NCBI GenBank assembly: GCA_964441285.1
Contig: CAYTUK010000009.1
Span: 54,314 to 118,313 of the forward strand
Direction: 5' to 3'
Length of the DNA stretch: 64,000 nucleotides
Source: S010-25 sp964441285
Lineage (GTDB): Bacteria; Pseudomonadota; Gammaproteobacteria; SZUA-229
The notes under the pieces were generated by a model. The model had not been told where the DNA came from. It made no database searches and saw nothing but the letters and a program-made list of their open reading frames with translations. This document shows, one piece after another, positions 36,294 through 45,553 of this stretch. The position numbers were made by a program, and so were the translations under genes. Numbering within the stretch: the stretch's first letter is position 1; the number at the start of each line of letters is the position of its first letter.

Positions 36294-38708
36294 CTACTCC
36301 CGAAGTGTAGCAGCAAATTGTTTATTTAGCGCAGATACGACATTTTCTATTTCCGCATCCACGTCCTGTTCGGTAAGAGTGCGGGAAAACTCTTGTAAAA
36401 TCAAGCTAAAAGCGACACTTTTTAGGCCATTTTTTACGCCTTTCCCCCGATATATATCAAATACTTCACAATTAACCAGCAAATCCGAGGTCGCTGCATG
36501 AATTGTCTGTAGTAGATCAGAAACAGGGATGCTTTCGTTAACCTGAATGGCGATATCCCGTCTAACTTCAGGAAAGTGTGACAAAATATTAAATGCCGGT
36601 AAAGCGGCTTCATCAATGGCTGCCTGTTGAATTTCAAAAACGTAAACCACTGGGTCAATATTCAGCGCTTTCTGAATCAATGGATGTAACGCGCCCATCC
36701 AGCCAATAATCTCACCCTGCTGCAACAGACAGGCTGACCGTCCTGGATGCAGTACTGGATGCGCTGCGGCTTTAAACTCCGTGATATGCGCGGAATGTGC
36801 CAGCAATGCTTCCACATCCGATTTTAAATCGAAAAAATCAATTTTCTGGCTACTACGCCCCCACTGCTGTGGGTAGGTATCACCACAAATTGCGCCCGCA
36901 AACATTGTTTGCTGCAAAATACCTGCCTGCAATGTTTCTGCTGAACCATGATGCCTGTCATCGGTTCTGAAACAAAGTCCGGTTTCAAACAGACGGACTC
37001 GGTTTTGCTGACGATTCAAATTATGCCGCACTGCCGCCAATAAACCACTCCATAATGTCGTTCGCATCACCGACATTTCAGACGATATGGGATTAGCCAG
37101 AACAATCGGCTTAATGCCAGGATCGAGTATATCCTGCATTTCTGGATCAACGAAGCTGTAGGTAATGGCTTCAAAATAGCCACGATTAATCAGTCGTTTT
37201 TTTAATGTTGTTATCGAAATGTGGGTTTCGGGCTGCGCCTGTATCACCCCAGGATAAGCCGAATGCATACGTGGAATTTTATTATAGCCGTAGATACGAA
37301 CCAGTTCTTCAAGCAAATCAGCTTCAATGCTTAAATCAAAGCGGTAACTGGGTACAGACACCTGCCAGCCTTCATCGAAGGTTTCAAGTTCGAGCCCCAG
37401 TCGTGTTAAAATACCAACCACATCAGCATCCAACATGTCTATTCCAAGCACCCGCTTGATTCTTTTACGCCTTAAACGTATGGATGTTTTTTCAACTGGA
37501 TGCGCCGAAGTCGTGTACACCTGCACCGCCGCCGCCTGACCACCACAAATTTGCAAAATCAGTTCACTAGCACGTTCCATAGCAGATGCCTGTAAACAGG
37601 TATCCACGCCACGTTCAAAACGATGTGATGAATCGGTATGTAAACCATAAGAACGTGCCTTACCAGCAATGATTTCGGGCTTAAAAAATGCACTTTCCAA
37701 AAACAGGTCTACGGTCTGCTCACTCACACCCGAATGTTCCCCACCCATAATACCCGCAAGAGCCAATGGCATCTTATTATCCGCTATGACCAGCGTATTA
37801 GTATCCAGCTTGAGTACTTTGCCATCAAGCAGGGTGATCTTTTCATTATCATTTGCATACCTGATATTTATCTTGCCATCTAATTTGGCCAGATCAAAAG
37901 CATGCATCGGCTGACCCAGTTCCAACATAACATAGTTGGTTATATCAATAATCGGACCCAGGCTGCGAATTCCGCTGCGTCTTAGGCGCTCACGCATCCA
38001 CATTGGCGTTTCAGCCTGGGCATTAACCCCTTTAATCACTCGGCCGAGATACTGACTACAGGCATCTTTCGCCTCAATTTCAACGGCAAATGTTGCATTC
38101 CCCTCCGCGTCAACCATTGCCATATCCGGTTTTGTTAACTTACATTCGTTTAATACCGCCAGCTCGCGTGCAATACCAGCGATACTCAAACAATCCCCCC
38201 GATTTGGGGTTAAGTCAACTTCAATAATCATGTCGTCCAGGGATAGATAATCTCGCAGACTCACACCCAGCGGGGCATCAGGTGCTAATTCCATTAATCC
38301 TTCTGCCTGTTCAGCAAGACCCAGTTCTTTTTCCGAACACAACATACCGAAGGATTCTGCACCACGAAGTTTTGCCGGTTTGATCTTAAAAGTTTCCTTC
38401 CCGGTCTCGCCGGGTAAAACTGCGCCTACTTTTGCCAGTGGAATTTTCAAGCCTGGGCGAACATTGGCTGCGCCACAAACAATTTGCAGCATCTGGGCAC
38501 CGTCATTTACTCGGCAAATATTTAGCTTATCCGCATCAGGGTGGCTTTCCAGTGTTTCAATCTGCGCCACAACCACGTTGGTAAACTCTCCCGCCGCAAG
38601 TTCAACGCTCTCAATTTCCAACCCAGCCATCGTCAGCTGATCACACATTTCCTGTGTTGAAATATCTGGGTTCACCCAGGTTCTTAACCATTTTTCGCTA
38701 AATTTCAT
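36294..38708 (-). CDS. pheT: Phenylalanyl-tRNA synthetase beta subunit
   Basis: 804 residues. N-terminal tRNA-binding EMAP-like domain at about 39-150, B3/B4 editing domain, B5 domain, catalytic-like core and C-terminal ferredoxin-fold anticodon-binding domain (HFPEVRRDIAI to the end). Normal length for a bacterial PheT. With PheS it forms the alpha2-beta2 enzyme. It is separated from pheS by 252 bp holding palindromic repeat copy B, unusual because pheS and pheT are normally nearly contiguous. Confidence 0.97.
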   Translation of the reverse strand: MKFSEKWLRTWVNPDISTQEMCDQLTMAGLEIESVELAAGEFTNVVVAQIETLESHPDADKLNICRVNDGAQMLQIVCGAANVRPGLKIPLAKVGAVLPGETGKETFKIKPAKLRGAESFGMLCSEKELGLAEQAEGLMELAPDAPLGVSLRDYLSLDDMIIEVDLTPNRGDCLSIAGIARELAVLNECKLTKPDMAMVDAEGNATFAVEIEAKDACSQYLGRVIKGVNAQAETPMWMRERLRRSGIRSLGPIIDITNYVMLELGQPMHAFDLAKLDGKINIRYANDNEKITLLDGKVLKLDTNTLVIADNKMPLALAGIMGGEHSGVSEQTVDLFLESAFFKPEIIAGKARSYGLHTDSSHRFERGVDTCLQASAMERASELILQICGGQAAAVQVYTTSAHPVEKTSIRLRRKRIKRVLGIDMLDADVVGILTRLGLELETFDEGWQVSVPSYRFDLSIEADLLEELVRIYGYNKIPRMHSAYPGVIQAQPETHISITTLKKRLINRGYFEAITYSFVDPEMQDILDPGIKPIVLANPISSEMSVMRTTLWSGLLAAVRHNLNRQQNRVRLFETGLCFRTDDRHHGSAETLQAGILQQTMFAGAICGDTYPQQWGRSSQKIDFFDLKSDVEALLAHSAHITEFKAAAHPVLHPGRSACLLQQGEIIGWMGALHPLIQKALNIDPVVYVFEIQQAAIDEAALPAFNILSHFPEVRRDIAIQVNESIPVSDLLQTIHAATSDLLVNCEVFDIYRGKGVKNGLKSVAFSLILQEFSRTLTEQDVDAEIENVVSALNKQFAATLRE

Positions 38709-38737
38709 CTCATAAAACCTGATTGACTGCGTTTTTA

Positions 38738-38893
38738 TTACTGAAACAGATAGAAAGGGTACCTATTGTTCAAAACCGTCAGCCGCAGGAATGCGGGTAT
38801 CGGGTTTACATGGCGGTATTGACAGCGTGTCTTGAACAATGGATATTCTTTTTATCCATCCTGTTAGTAACTACTCAGTTACTAACAGGATGA
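38738..38893. repeat. Palindromic intergenic element, copy B, plus a solitary end
   Basis: The element runs from 38738 to 38870 (TTACTGAAACAGAT to CTGTTAGTAA), opposite in orientation to copy A. The arms GGGTACCTATTGTTCAA and AATATCCATTGTTCAA (reverse strand) pair over most of their length. A further copy of one terminus, TTACTAACAGGATGA, follows in inverted orientation at 38879-38893, as if part of a second element remained. Located between pheS and pheT. Confidence 0.88.
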
Positions 38894-38960
38894 AGGGCTG
38901 ATTTTTTATGTGCTCTAGCAATCACTGCTCTGGCAATTACTTCGTTCAGCGGTATACCGT

Positions 38961-39977
38961 TTACTTAAATTGCTGCAAAAACTTTAAGTCATTTTCAAAA
39001 AACAGGCGCAGATCATTTACGCCATAACGCAGCATTGCCAGGCGCTCGACACCCATACCAAAGGCGTAACCAGTATATTTTTCATTATCAATACCCGCCG
39101 CTTCAAATACTTTCGGGTGCACCATGCCACAACCCAGCACTTCCAGCCAGCCAGTATGTCCACATACGCGGCAACCGTCACCGGCACACATCACACATTG
39201 TATATCGACTTCTGATGATGGCTCGGTGAATGGAAAATAGGATGGACGGAAACGCGTCTGTAAATTCTCATTTTCAAAAAACTGTTGGAGAAAATCGGAC
39301 AAAGTCCCCATTAAATCAGCAAAGTTGACATTCTCATCAACCATTAATCCTTCAACCTGATGAAACATGGGCGTGTGCGTTAAATCTGAATCACAACGAT
39401 AAACACGGCCGGGCGCAATAATCCGTAATGGCGGCGAGTTAGCTTCCATATACCGAACCTGTACCGGTGAAGTGTGGGTACGCAGCAGGGTATTCGCATT
39501 AAAATAGAAGGTGTCATGCATCGCACGTGCAGGGTGATGCGAAGGAATATTCAGCGCCTCGAAATTATGAAAATCATCCTCAATTTCAGGCCCCTGTGCA
39601 ACACTGAAACCCAAAGGCATAAACAATGCCCTGATGCGCGCCATAGTCAGCGTAACAGGATGCAGTCCGCCGGTAGACTGATTGCGACCAGGCAAACTAA
39701 CATCAATTTTTTCACTGGCCAGCTCCGCATCTAACTTTGTTAGTTCCAGCGTATGCTTACGAGCCTCAATCGCTTGTTGTAACTCGCGCTTGGCGAGATT
39801 GATCTCCTGCCCGACTGTTTTACGCTGATCGGCAGGCAATTGACCAAGTGTCTTCAACAAGGCGGTCAGTTGACCTTTTTTACCCAGATAATCAACCCGT
39901 ACCTGATCCAGTGTTTCAAGATTGTCAACCGCAGTTATCCTTGTTTTCGCATCGGCGATTAACTTTTGTAAATCCAC
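38961..39977 (-). CDS. pheS: Phenylalanyl-tRNA synthetase alpha subunit
   Basis: 338 residues, GTG start at 39977 with AGGGG about nine bases upstream. N-terminal coiled coil at about 1-90, then the class II catalytic core with GGLHPVT, HPARAMHDTF, LLRTHTSPVQ, GRVYRCDSD and the C-terminal GVERLAMLRYG. It activates phenylalanine. It lies downstream of rplT across a strong terminator-like hairpin, so expression may depend on read-through or its own promoter. Confidence 0.97.
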   Translation of the reverse strand: MDLQKLIADAKTRITAVDNLETLDQVRVDYLGKKGQLTALLKTLGQLPADQRKTVGQEINLAKRELQQAIEARKHTLELTKLDAELASEKIDVSLPGRNQSTGGLHPVTLTMARIRALFMPLGFSVAQGPEIEDDFHNFEALNIPSHHPARAMHDTFYFNANTLLRTHTSPVQVRYMEANSPPLRIIAPGRVYRCDSDLTHTPMFHQVEGLMVDENVNFADLMGTLSDFLQQFFENENLQTRFRPSYFPFTEPSSEVDIQCVMCAGDGCRVCGHTGWLEVLGCGMVHPKVFEAAGIDNEKYTGYAFGMGVERLAMLRYGVNDLRLFFENDLKFLQQFK

Positions 39978-40095
39978 GTTTTAATTCCCCTATGAATTAC
40001 TTTTTGTTCTTTAATTATTCGTTTGGCTATTAGCCGCTCAGACCACAATAAAACAGCCGCATAGTACAGAAAAAATTAATGCAGAATTTACGCGA

Positions 40096-40127
40096 TAAAA
40101 AAGGGGGAGCATGCTCCCCCTTTTTTA
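40096..40127 (-). terminator. Strong terminator hairpin between rplT and pheS
   Basis: AAAAAAGGGGGAGC and GCTCCCCCTTTTTT flank AT, forming a near-perfect GC-rich stem with A and T tracts on either side, about 60 bases past the rplT stop. It may terminate the thrS-rplT transcript or act as an attenuator for pheST. I did not find a phenylalanine-rich leader peptide before it. Confidence 0.88.
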
Positions 40128-40187
40128 TTGATCAAGCCTGCTGATCAGATACATTTCGGTATTACCACCCAAATGAAGCAAACAATA

Positions 40188-40547
40188 CTAAGCCGCAAGT
40201 GCTGTTTTTGCCCGTTCAGCAATCTGACTAAAGGCCGCTATATCATGAACTGCCAGATCAGCCAGTACTTTGCGATCAATCTCAACCTCAGCCTTACTCA
40301 AACCGTTAATTAAACGGCTATACGAGATTCCACACTCCTGGGCTGCCGCATTAATACGCACAATCCACAGCGAACGGAAGGTGCGTTTTTTCACCCGGCG
40401 GTCGCGGTAAGCATATTGACCGGCCTTAATAACCGCCTGATTTGCAACCCGATAAACGCGACTACGCGCTCCATAATAACCTTTAGCTTTCGCCAGTACT
40501 TTCTTATGTTTAGCTCTGGCCTGTACGCCTCTTTTAACTCTTGGCAT
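40188..40547 (-). CDS. rplT: 50S ribosomal protein L20
   Basis: 119 residues, complete and typical: MPRVKRGVQARAKHKKVL start, a long basic helical N-terminal extension and the RLINGLSKAEVEIDRKVLAD region. Binds 23S rRNA early in 50S assembly and in many bacteria represses its own operon. 24 bp after rpmI. Confidence 0.98.
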   Translation of the reverse strand: MPRVKRGVQARAKHKKVLAKAKGYYGARSRVYRVANQAVIKAGQYAYRDRRVKKRTFRSLWIVRINAAAQECGISYSRLINGLSKAEVEIDRKVLADLAVHDIAAFSQIAERAKTALAA

Positions 40548-40571
40548 TTCTCTAATTCTCCAGTAGACGGA

Positions 40572-40769
40572 TTAAACGTACGGCAGCATGCGTTTCAGCA
40601 TTTTGGTATCGTTTTCGTGAACAGTTGCATCATCACGTAAATGACGCTTACGTTTAGAACTCTTTTTAGTCAAAATATGACGGCGGTGTGATTTGCCACG
40701 TTTAAATCCACCAGCACCATTTTTACGAAAGCGCTTGGCAGCACCTCGGTTTGTCTTCATCTTAGGCAT
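40572..40769 (-). CDS. rpmI: 50S ribosomal protein L35
   Basis: 65 residues: MPKMKTNRGAAKRFRKNGAGG start, HILTKKSSKRKRHLR, and a C-terminal KRMLPYV. A small basic 50S protein in the standard infC-rpmI-rplT order. Confidence 0.98.
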   Translation of the reverse strand: MPKMKTNRGAAKRFRKNGAGGFKRGKSHRRHILTKKSSKRKRHLRDDATVHENDTKMLKRMLPYV

Positions 40770-40819
40770 GAGCCTTCTCCAGTACTTCTAACTATTTATT
40801 ACCGGCGATTGATTACCGG

Positions 40820-41350
40820 TTATTGCTTATTGCTTACTTTTTTCGGACCCAGAACCATTACCATCTGGCGACCTTCCATATTTGGCATCTGTTCAACAAT
40901 GGATAACTCATCCAGATCAGTAATTACACGCTTCAACAGGTTCATACCAAGATCCTGATGGGCGAATTCCCTGCCACGAAAACGCATGGTAACTTTGGTT
41001 TTATCGCCACCTTCAAGAAACTTTTTAAGTTTGTTGATTTTAGTGTTGTAATCACCCACTTCAGTTCTTGGACGGAATTTAATTTCCTTAACCTGCATCC
41101 GTTTTTGCTTTTTCCTCGCGCCCTGCTTCTTCTTGCTATTTTCGAACCTGAATTTACCAAAATCCATAATTCGACAAACAGGTGGTTCCGCATTAGGCGA
41201 AACTTCCACCAGATCCAGCCCGGCACTTTTAGCTTTTTCCAGTGCAGCGTCACTGGACATAACACCCAATTGCCCTCCTTCATTATCGATAACTCGAACC
41301 TGTGGGTAATTTATGTCACTATTTAAACGCGTCTTTTTCGGTGCAGCGAT
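40820..41350 (-). CDS. infC: Translation initiation factor IF-3, ATC start
   Basis: 176 residues from the ATC codon at 41350-41348. GGAGG lies nine bases upstream, inside the end of thrS, and the predicted N-terminus (AAPKKTRLNSDI) lines up with known IF-3. An in-frame ATG at 41374 would start inside thrS and precede this Shine-Dalgarno, so it is unlikely. IF-3 genes characteristically use rare AUU/AUC/AUA starts; IF-3 itself discriminates against them and so represses its own synthesis. Motifs: ISPNAEPPVCRIMDFGKF-like VSPNAEPPVCRIMDFGKF, KEIKFRP and the C-terminal EGRQMVMVLGPKK. Starts 4 bp after the thrS stop. Confidence 0.95.
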   Translation of the reverse strand: MAAPKKTRLNSDINYPQVRVIDNEGGQLGVMSSDAALEKAKSAGLDLVEVSPNAEPPVCRIMDFGKFRFENSKKKQGARKKQKRMQVKEIKFRPRTEVGDYNTKINKLKKFLEGGDKTKVTMRFRGREFAHQDLGMNLLKRVITDLDELSIVEQMPNMEGRQMVMVLGPKKVSNKQ

Positions 41351-41354
41351 AGTT

Positions 41355-43286
41355 TTATTCCTCCAAAACAGCATGACCGCGGCACGCGATCTCAGATGAG
41401 AACCGGCTCACAACATCGTCAATTGACATTGCGCCCAGATCCTCACCGTCTCGTGTGCGAACGGCCACTGTATTCGTTTCAAGCTCCCGATCGCCAATAA
41501 CCAGCATGTAGGGAACCCGTTGTATAATGTGCTCGCGAATTTTATAGCCGATCTTCTCATTTCTCAAGTCCAATTCGACCTTAAATCCCTTATCAGTGAG
41601 ATTTTTTTGCATTTTTCTGGCAAATTCGGCCTGTTTGTCGGTAATATTGAGAATAACCGCCTGAACCGGTGCCAGCCAGAGCGGAAATTTACCTTCATGC
41701 TCTTCAATCAATATACCGATAAAGCGTTCCACCGAACCGAGTATGGCGCGGTGTAACATGACCGGCACCTGACGGCTATCATCGGCAGCAATATATTGTG
41801 CATCAAGCCGACCGGGCATGGAAAAGTCGACCTGCATGGTACCACATTGCCATTCACGACCCAAACAGTCACGCAGGACGAATTCAATTTTCGGTCCATA
41901 GAACGCGCCTTCCCCTGGCTGCAAGATCCAGTTCAGCTTTTTATTATTCAGTGCAACTTCCAGGGCTTTTTCTGCCTTATCCCAGGCAGCGTCATCACCT
42001 ACCCGCTGATCTGGGCGGGTCGAGAGCGCAACCTGTATATTGGTAAACCCAAAATCCGCATATACCTCATAAACCAGGTCAATAAAAGCCGATACTTCAT
42101 CCTGTAGCTGATCTTCGGTACAGAAGATATGGGCGTCATCCTGCACGAAGTTACGCACTCGCATCAGGCCGTGCAGGGTACCGGAAGGTTCATTGCGGTG
42201 GCATGAACCAAATTCTGCCAGCCGCAGGGGTAAATCACGGTAACTTTTCAGACCCTGATTAAACACCTGAATGTGACACGGGCAGTTCATCGGTTTGATG
42301 GCGTAATCGCGATTTTCTGAATGGGTGGTAAACATCATGTCGCCAAATTTATCCCAGTGGCCCGATTTTTCCCACAGTGTCCGATCGACGATCTGCGGAG
42401 TATGAATTTCCTTATAATCGTGCTGACGTAATTTGTCGCGGATATACTGCTGTACACTCAGGTAAATCGACCAGCCTTTTTCATGCCAGAACACCATGCC
42501 CGGCGCTTCTTCCTGCATGTGGAAATAATCCAGGCGTTTAGCAAGTTTACGGTGATCACGCTTTTGTGCTTCCTCAAGCCGGTGCAGATACTGGTTAAGC
42601 TGTTTTTTATCCGGCCACGCGGTGCCATAAATACGTGTCAGCATTTCATTGTTCGAATCCCCACGCCAGTAGGCACCCGCTACTTTCATCAACTTAAACC
42701 CTTTACCCAGCTTACCGGTACTGGGCAGATGCGGACCACGGCAAACATCGAACCAGTCACCCTGACGGTAAATAGACACTTCTTCACCCTCAGGAATAAT
42801 ATCCTGAATAATTTTAACCTTATACGTCTCACCCATTTGGGTAAAGACTTTTATCGCTGCATCACGATCAATCACTTCACGCTCAATCGGCAGATCACGC
42901 TTAACAATTTCACGCATACGATCTTCGACAACCTTCAGATCATCATCAGTGAACGCTTTATCGCGGGCAAAATCATAATAAAAGCCATTTTCAATTGCCG
43001 GTCCGATAGTAACCTGGGTACCAGGAAACAGCTCCTGTACCGCCTGCGCCATAATATGGGCAGCATCATGCCGCATTAACGTCAGCGCATCATCATCACG
43101 CGAAGTAACAATGGCAACGTCAGCATCATTCATTATTTTATAAGATGCATCGACCAATCTGCCATCAACCCTGCCCGCCAGAGTGGCTTTCGCCAAGCCC
43201 GGACCAATATCCTGCGCCACGTCCATAACGCTAACAAAGTGGTCAAATTCGCGTTTAGAGCCATCAGGCAGAGTAATAATGGGCAT
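41355..43286 (-). CDS. thrS: Threonyl-tRNA synthetase
   Basis: 643 residues from the ATG at 43286, which has GGAG about eight bases upstream and gives the family N-terminus MPIITLPDGSKREF. Domains: TGS (1-62), editing domain with HDAAHIMAQAV (zinc/active-site histidines), class II core with MNCPCH and zinc ligands, and the anticodon-binding C-terminus. The frame is open further upstream into tRNA-Val but that part is not coding. Promoter-proximal gene of thrS-infC-rpmI-rplT. Confidence 0.97.
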   Translation of the reverse strand: MPIITLPDGSKREFDHFVSVMDVAQDIGPGLAKATLAGRVDGRLVDASYKIMNDADVAIVTSRDDDALTLMRHDAAHIMAQAVQELFPGTQVTIGPAIENGFYYDFARDKAFTDDDLKVVEDRMREIVKRDLPIEREVIDRDAAIKVFTQMGETYKVKIIQDIIPEGEEVSIYRQGDWFDVCRGPHLPSTGKLGKGFKLMKVAGAYWRGDSNNEMLTRIYGTAWPDKKQLNQYLHRLEEAQKRDHRKLAKRLDYFHMQEEAPGMVFWHEKGWSIYLSVQQYIRDKLRQHDYKEIHTPQIVDRTLWEKSGHWDKFGDMMFTTHSENRDYAIKPMNCPCHIQVFNQGLKSYRDLPLRLAEFGSCHRNEPSGTLHGLMRVRNFVQDDAHIFCTEDQLQDEVSAFIDLVYEVYADFGFTNIQVALSTRPDQRVGDDAAWDKAEKALEVALNNKKLNWILQPGEGAFYGPKIEFVLRDCLGREWQCGTMQVDFSMPGRLDAQYIAADDSRQVPVMLHRAILGSVERFIGILIEEHEGKFPLWLAPVQAVILNITDKQAEFARKMQKNLTDKGFKVELDLRNEKIGYKIREHIIQRVPYMLVIGDRELETNTVAVRTRDGEDLGAMSIDDVVSRFSSEIACRGHAVLEE

Positions 43287-43345
43287 GGTTTTATCTCCAG
43301 TGGCGACCACTACTAAAGGTCGCATGATAATGTTTGAAACGTATA

Positions 43346-43377
43346 TAAAAAAGCATCGCCAGGCGATGCTTTTTTTG
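43346..43377 (-). terminator. Terminator after tRNA-Val
   Basis: AGCATCGC-CAG-GCGATGCT, perfect 8-bp stem with A6 before and T7 after, so it can work in either direction. On the minus strand it ends the tRNA-Val transcript upstream of thrS. Confidence 0.88.
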
Positions 43378-43381
43378 AAAC

Positions 43382-43458
43382 TGGTAGGCGCGAGTGGATT
43401 CGAACCACCGACCCCCACCATGTCAAGGTGGTGCTCTAACCAACTGAGCTACGCGCCT
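43382..43458 (-). tRNA. tRNA-Val (anticodon GAC)
   Basis: 77 bases with CCA encoded. Minus-strand acceptor AGGCGCG pairs with CGCGCCT; D arm GCTC/GAGC; the anticodon loop TTGACAT holds GAC; the T loop is TTCGAAT. It has its own promoter and terminator. Confidence 0.97.
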
Positions 43459-43469
43459 AAAGAGGCGGA

Positions 43470-43498
43470 ATAATACGTGGAAGTCGACTTTATTGCAA
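43470..43498 (-). promoter_or_regulatory. Sigma-70-like promoter of tRNA-Val
   Basis: On the minus strand TTGCAA (43498-43493) and TATTAT (43475-43470) are separated by exactly 17 bp, with the tRNA 5' end 11 bases past the -10 box. Confidence 0.6.
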
Positions 43499-43604
43499 GA
43501 GTGAAAGCAACAGGGCTATCCGCTGGAAATTGCTTTATTTACTGTCACAGGCATATCTGGATGCTATAAGATAACTGGGAACTGAACAGACCAGCAAGGT
43601 ATTG

Positions 43605-45527
43605 ATGAAAGGCTCAAAAACATACACTCACTACACACAGAGCCTTGCCACACGCCTTAGCCTGTGGATTACCCTGCCAGGCGCGGCCATCTTTATCGCT
43701 GTTCTGAGCACCAACTATTTTCTTTCACGCAACTTACTTGAAGAATACGTTGAACAGCTGGCGAAAAAAACGGCATCATCCACCGTACAAAAAGTTGACA
43801 CTGTATTAGAGACTATTTCAAGTAATGCTGATGCTCTGGCGGCATCGGTTTCAGCGCCGGATATTACCAGAAAACATATTCGTCAGATGATAAAAGCTTT
43901 TGTGAAAAACAATAACGAAATATTCGGCATGACAGTAGCTTTGGAACCGGGCATTCTACTTAAATCCCACGGTGATTTTGCACCCTACTATTATAAAAAA
44001 GGTAACACTATTGCCTACACCAATCTGGCAAAAAATTCCTACCGCTATAAAAACTGGCACTGGTATCGTGAAACCAGAAAAGCAAACGCAGCCACCTGGT
44101 CAGAGCCTTATATTGATAAAGGTGGCGGTGATGTCCACATGGTTACCTACTCCACTCCTATTTACTTCAATAATGGTAAAACATTTGCCGGGGTTGCTAC
44201 GGCAGATATAAAACTTAGCTGGCTGGATGAAATTATCCAGCATTCCAAAATAGGAAAATCGGGTTTCGGTTTTATTGTTTCAAAAAATGACGTTATCATC
44301 GCCTATCCAGACCAGTCCATGCACATGAAGAATCTGCGTAAGACGAATATCACTACCGGAAACTGGAAAAAATATTTTGACAGTAAAATCTCCTCATCAG
44401 CCGTATATTTTTCTACTGCCTGCCATTACCGGAGTGGTAACTGCTGGATTGCAATAAAAACATTACCGAGTAGCGGCTGGAAAATTATTATTGTTTTCCC
44501 TGAACAGGAACTGATTGCAAACATTAATTCTCTTACGCTAAAAATATCTATTATTGCTGTCACAGGGCTGATTATTTTATTTTTTGTGGTTTTTTCTATT
44601 ACCCGGACATTAATAAAACCCCTGGGCAGACTGGTTATAGCAACAAAAGATATTGGTGAAGGCAGGCTTGATAACAAACTGCCTGAACCTGTTAGAAATG
44701 ATGAGATTGGTTCACTCACCAGTGATTTTGGCACTATGCGCACCGCGCTGAAAAAATACATTAAAGATTTGAAAGAATCAACCGCCAGAACGCAAAAAAT
44801 GGAAAGTGAAATTCAGATTGCCAAAGATATACAGATGTCAATGATACCGGGTGGCGGTAATGTCTCTATTAATGAAAATAATTTCCAGCTATTTGCCTAC
44901 CTGAGACCAGCATATTCTGTTGGCGGCGATCTGTACTATTATCAGAGGAAAAATGATGAGCTGTATTTTATACTTGGCGATGTCTCAGACAAAGGTGTAC
45001 CTGCCGCTTTATTTATGGCAAAAACCGTAACCCTCTATACGCGAGCATTAAGTGAGGAATTATCACCTGGGCGTACGCTGAGTATGATGAATGAAATACT
45101 GGTGCAAAATAATGATACCTGTATGTTTGTCACAGCTTTATGTGGAAAGATTAATCTTTCCAGCGGAAAAACGATTATGAGTAATGCAGGCCATATGAAC
45201 CCTGTCTATAAAGATAATGAATGGACTAAAGAGCTTGATATTACCGGAGCAACTGCACTGGGTCTGGTAAATGATATCGAATATCCTGATATCCACTTCG
45301 AGATGAATCATGAAACCGCATTAATACTTTATACTGATGGTATATCTGAAGCACATAATAGCAGCGATAATCAATACACCGAGCAGCGTCTTATTGACCT
45401 GTTAAAAATACAGAACATGGAAAACATAGACGATATTGGTAAAACAATTATTCGAAGTGTTGATCATTTTGCAGAAGGTATCGAACAGTTTGATGACATT
45501 ACTTTACTGATTTTTTATTATAAATAG
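43605..45527 (+). CDS. Cache-HAMP-PP2C (SpoIIE/RsbU-like) phosphatase
   Basis: 640 residues from the ATG at 43605 (AAGG six bases upstream; an in-frame TTG immediately precedes it). Membrane segment at about 20-42, a periplasmic double-Cache sensor at about 50-305, a second segment at about 310-335, HAMP at about 335-385, a coiled coil and a PP2C/SpoIIE phosphatase at about 405-640 with metal-binding SVGGDLYY, GDVSDKGVPAALFMA and a terminal DDITLL. Such phosphatases dephosphorylate STAS antagonists, freeing them to bind the anti-sigma kinase. The genes for both partners follow at once. The ligand of the Cache domain is unknown. Confidence 0.92.
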   Translation: MKGSKTYTHYTQSLATRLSLWITLPGAAIFIAVLSTNYFLSRNLLEEYVEQLAKKTASSTVQKVDTVLETISSNADALAASVSAPDITRKHIRQMIKAFVKNNNEIFGMTVALEPGILLKSHGDFAPYYYKKGNTIAYTNLAKNSYRYKNWHWYRETRKANAATWSEPYIDKGGGDVHMVTYSTPIYFNNGKTFAGVATADIKLSWLDEIIQHSKIGKSGFGFIVSKNDVIIAYPDQSMHMKNLRKTNITTGNWKKYFDSKISSSAVYFSTACHYRSGNCWIAIKTLPSSGWKIIIVFPEQELIANINSLTLKISIIAVTGLIILFFVVFSITRTLIKPLGRLVIATKDIGEGRLDNKLPEPVRNDEIGSLTSDFGTMRTALKKYIKDLKESTARTQKMESEIQIAKDIQMSMIPGGGNVSINENNFQLFAYLRPAYSVGGDLYYYQRKNDELYFILGDVSDKGVPAALFMAKTVTLYTRALSEELSPGRTLSMMNEILVQNNDTCMFVTALCGKINLSSGKTIMSNAGHMNPVYKDNEWTKELDITGATALGLVNDIEYPDIHFEMNHETALILYTDGISEAHNSSDNQYTEQRLIDLLKIQNMENIDDIGKTIIRSVDHFAEGIEQFDDITLLIFYYK

Positions 45528-45553
45528 GCAGGCAGTCCGTCAATTATTTATAC

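Noticed and set aside
40128..40187. Possible pheM-like attenuation leader before pheS
   Set aside because: The only short frame before the 40096-40127 hairpin encodes MYLISRLDQ with no phenylalanine run, so I kept the hairpin as a terminator only.
42483..43079. Long plus-strand frame of 198 codons opposite thrS
   Set aside because: Antisense shadow of a highly conserved gene, with no ribosome-binding site or known domain.
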